Shown one piece after another: positions 62,300 through 64,000 of a stretch of 64,000 nt of DNA. The translations under genes and the position numbers were made by a program. The DNA is taken from assembly GCF_001040845.1 (NCBI RefSeq), contig NZ_CP011941.1, forward strand, positions 110,977 through 174,976. The letters are read 5' to 3'. The notes beneath the pieces were generated by a model. The model was given only the letters and a program-made list of their open reading frames with translations. It ran no database searches and was not told the DNA's origin. This DNA comes from Synechococcus sp. WH 8020. GTDB lineage: Bacteria > Cyanobacteriota > Cyanobacteriia > PCC-6307 > Cyanobiaceae. Within the stretch, counting starts at the first letter, position 1, and every line of letters begins with the position of its first letter.

Positions 62300-63040
62300 A
62301 TGCCAGCCAGCAGTAATTTTCAAGAGGCCATCCGCGAGGCCCAATCAAGTGCTCTTGTGGGCCCCAATGTTGTCAATAAAGCCCTGCCCTATGTGGGTGG
62401 CGGCATGGTGCTCACTGCCGCAGGTGTTTTAGGTGGTATTTCCACCCTGGCATCCCTGGGAGGACAGACGTTCCAAACTCTGTCGTTCGTTGCGATCATC
62501 CCTTGGTTCATCTTGTTTTTTGTCGCTCAAAACGCGGCTAAAAAAGGGAATAACGGAACGGCTCTCCCCCTTCTAGCCACCTTTAGTTTGCTCACAGGGT
62601 TTACCCTCACAGGCTTAGTTCTTCAAGCCGTCGCTGTGGCAGGTGCTGCTTCGATTGGCATTGCCACGCTCGCGACCGGCCTCACCTTTGCGATTGCCTC
62701 CGTGGTTGGCAGAAGGATGAGCGATAGCGTTGGACAGGCTTTATCTGGTGTGGTGGGGCTTGGCCTCATTGGTTTGATTATTGCCATGGTGGTGCAATTA
62801 ATCGGCAGTTTCTTCGCTCCAGGTGTCTTTGCTGTTGGCGCGTTTGAATTGATGATTGCCGGTTTCGGCACTGTGTTGTTTGTAGGCATGGCCTTCGTGG
62901 ACTTTTACACGATGCCTCGCACCTACCGCGATGATCAATATCTTGCAGGTGCGTTGGGAATGTATCTCACCTATATCAATCTGTTCATCTTCATTTTGCG
63001 TCTGATCATTGCCCTTCAGGGTGGTGGTCGTCGTGACTGA
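62300..63040 (+). CDS. Bax inhibitor-1/YccA-family membrane protein
   Basis: A 246-residue protein with seven predicted spans and little else. FNVVNKALPYV-like opening (VVNKALPYVGGGMVLTAAGV), then GFTLTGLVLQAVA, ASVVGRRMSDSVGQAL, and a C-terminal DFYTMPRTYRDDQYLAGALG followed by MYLTYINLFIFILRL, which matches the BI-1 family C-terminus (D-x(n)-Y-x-D-x-x-NLF). Possible channel or protease-complex regulator as in YccA. It ends with an intrinsic terminator at 63082. GTG 62291 is an alternative start. Confidence 0.8.
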   Translation: MPASSNFQEAIREAQSSALVGPNVVNKALPYVGGGMVLTAAGVLGGISTLASLGGQTFQTLSFVAIIPWFILFFVAQNAAKKGNNGTALPLLATFSLLTGFTLTGLVLQAVAVAGAASIGIATLATGLTFAIASVVGRRMSDSVGQALSGVVGLGLIGLIIAMVVQLIGSFFAPGVFAVGAFELMIAGFGTVLFVGMAFVDFYTMPRTYRDDQYLAGALGMYLTYINLFIFILRLIIALQGGGRRD

Positions 63041-63081
63041 GTTTGCTTGAGGTGGCAAACCTCAATCTCAAGTCATTTTTC

Positions 63082-63107
63082 AATCCCGGCAATGTCCGGG
63101 ATTTTTT
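63082..63107 (+). terminator. Intrinsic terminator after the BI-1 family gene
   Basis: AATCCCGG (63082-63089) pairs perfectly with CCGGGATT (63096-63103), loop CAATGT, T6 at 63102-63107. It separates the membrane protein gene from the sugar porter gene. Confidence 0.88.
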
Positions 63108-63193
63108 ATGGACAGTGTGTGTCGACCTGTAAGGAATTAAGGCGGATTGAACGACGCTTTGCTCTATTGACATCGAGGTTGGCAAGGCCATTC

Positions 63194-64000
63194 ATGCCCA
63201 AGAAGAGTGCAGAGGCAATGGGGAATGATCAGGGCAATCGACGGGTTCAATTCATTCTGCGAATAGCAATTGCCGCCGCCTTAGGCGGCTTTTTGTTTGG
63301 TTATGACACGGCCGTCATCAATGGGGCTGTGTCTTCCATTCAATCCACATTCAACGCGTCTGCCGTGAATCTCGGACTTGCGGTGTCGTCAGCACTCCTG
63401 GGGTCTGCAGCTGGTGCCTTGGGTGCTGGTTGGCTTGCTGATGGGATTGGACGTCGCCGAAGTATGTGGCTTGCGGCGCTTTTGTTTGTTGTGAGTGCAC
63501 TGGGCTCTGCATTGGCGTCCCGATTGATTGATCTGGTGGCCTGGCGCTTGATTGGGGGTGTGGCGGTGGGTTTTGCCAGTGTGCTTGCGCCTGCCTATAT
63601 CGCAGAAATCTCACCAGCGGAGATGCGTGGCCGCACGGGGTCTTTGCAGCAATTGGCCATTGTTCTGGGGATTTTTATTGCGCTTTTGAGTGACTATTTA
63701 TTGGTTCTTGCCACCCCAGATCAAAACCCCATGTCGCCTTTGGGGGCGATGGCGGCATGGCGATGGATGTTGATGTCTGAGATGGTTCCTGCTGTGATTT
63801 ATGGGGCCATGGTGTTGCAAATACCAGAAAGTCCTCGCTATCTGGTGCAAAAAGGTCGGATTGAGCAGGCTCGTGTGGTGATCTGCAAAACCCTTGGCGA
63901 GCCCACACAACCGGTGATTGATCGGATTCAATTCAGTCTTGGCAACCATGAAGGGAGTTCAATTGCTGATCTTTTTTCCAGGCGAACATTGTTTTTACCG
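63194..64000 (+). CDS. MFS sugar porter (partial, cut by the window end)
   Basis: ATG 63194 opens a frame with no stop to the window edge, 269 residues visible. GGFLFGYDTAVINGAVSSIQ (span 1), DGIGRRRSMWL (loop 2-3 motif), PAYIAEISPAEMRGRTGS (span 4 motif), and PESPRYLVQKGRIEQAR (loop 6) are the sugar-porter signatures of the GLUT/XylE family. It likely imports glucose or another hexose with protons; the substrate is not readable. Preceded by a terminator, so it has its own promoter in 63108-63193. Confidence 0.9.
   Translation, partial: MPKKSAEAMGNDQGNRRVQFILRIAIAAALGGFLFGYDTAVINGAVSSIQSTFNASAVNLGLAVSSALLGSAAGALGAGWLADGIGRRRSMWLAALLFVVSALGSALASRLIDLVAWRLIGGVAVGFASVLAPAYIAEISPAEMRGRTGSLQQLAIVLGIFIALLSDYLLVLATPDQNPMSPLGAMAAWRWMLMSEMVPAVIYGAMVLQIPESPRYLVQKGRIEQARVVICKTLGEPTQPVIDRIQFSLGNHEGSSIADLFSRRTLFLP

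Overview
The window looks like chromosome of a marine picocyanobacterium, most likely an open-ocean or coastal Synechococcus. The evidence is chlorophyll synthase (chlG), a PetP-like cytochrome b6f accessory protein, the cyanobacterial division protein ZipN/Ftn2, a ClpP/ClpR pair, a cyanobacterial group 2 sigma factor, and a nickel superoxide dismutase with its maturation protease, a set typical of marine picocyanobacteria. Genes are short, tightly packed and often overlap by 4 bases. The genus assignment is inference from gene content; no database was searched.

Most of the window is conserved core. Positions 1-9700 carry an alkyltransferase-like protein, rsmB, a class A penicillin-binding protein, chlG, petP-like, hisF, menG and glyQ. 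comEC follows and runs into a tRNA-Ser(CGA). From 15055 to about 49100 the core resumes: a sugar-phosphate transferase, cobD, ilvC, clpP, clpR, a PIN/TRAM protein, hemW, panB, SRP RNA, the ftsZ-ftsQ-ddl cell-division and wall cluster, miaB, a D-glutamate pair (dgcA, dgcN), tRNA-His, a CodA-like amidohydrolase, a flavin oxidase, folC, argD, tRNA-Leu(CAA), murA, tRNA-Leu(CAG), an RNA methyltransferase, lpdA, trpC, a nickel/cobalt transporter with sodX and sodN, an FKBP, lnt, mnmA and nnrD/E. From 54716 to the end come a histone-deacetylase-like hydrolase, pdhA, zipN, ffh, rpsP, phoH, a Bax-inhibitor-1 family protein and the start of an MFS sugar porter cut by the window edge.

Two stretches are accessory, visibly richer in A+T and in broken small genes. 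The first (11953-15054) lies directly downstream of tRNA-Ser. It has a near-copy of the tRNA 3' end (18 of 20 bases) 911 bases downstream, two tandem RNA-like units each ending in a hairpin and T8, a frameshifted membrane protein, and conceptual translations that I read as a broken AlpA-type regulator and a broken tyrosine-recombinase N-terminus. This is best explained as a decayed tRNA-anchored mobile element. The second (50220-54715) follows the sigma factor. It holds tiny ORFs, a duplicated and decayed two-ORF unit, an LprI-like protein and several small lipoproteins, two of which share a family pattern with each other and with the protein at 7418-8014.

The most striking single observation is in the sigma factor gene at 49335. 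An 8-base tandem duplication just upstream of the ORF puts the apparent original start out of frame. Removing one copy restores a continuous N-terminus. This could be a slippage-prone switch, a fixed mutation, or an assembly error. Also notable are an intrinsic terminator between sodN and sodX, an inverted repeat over the candidate ftsZ start codons, and a D-glutamate to N-acetyl-L-glutamate pair that could feed arginine synthesis.
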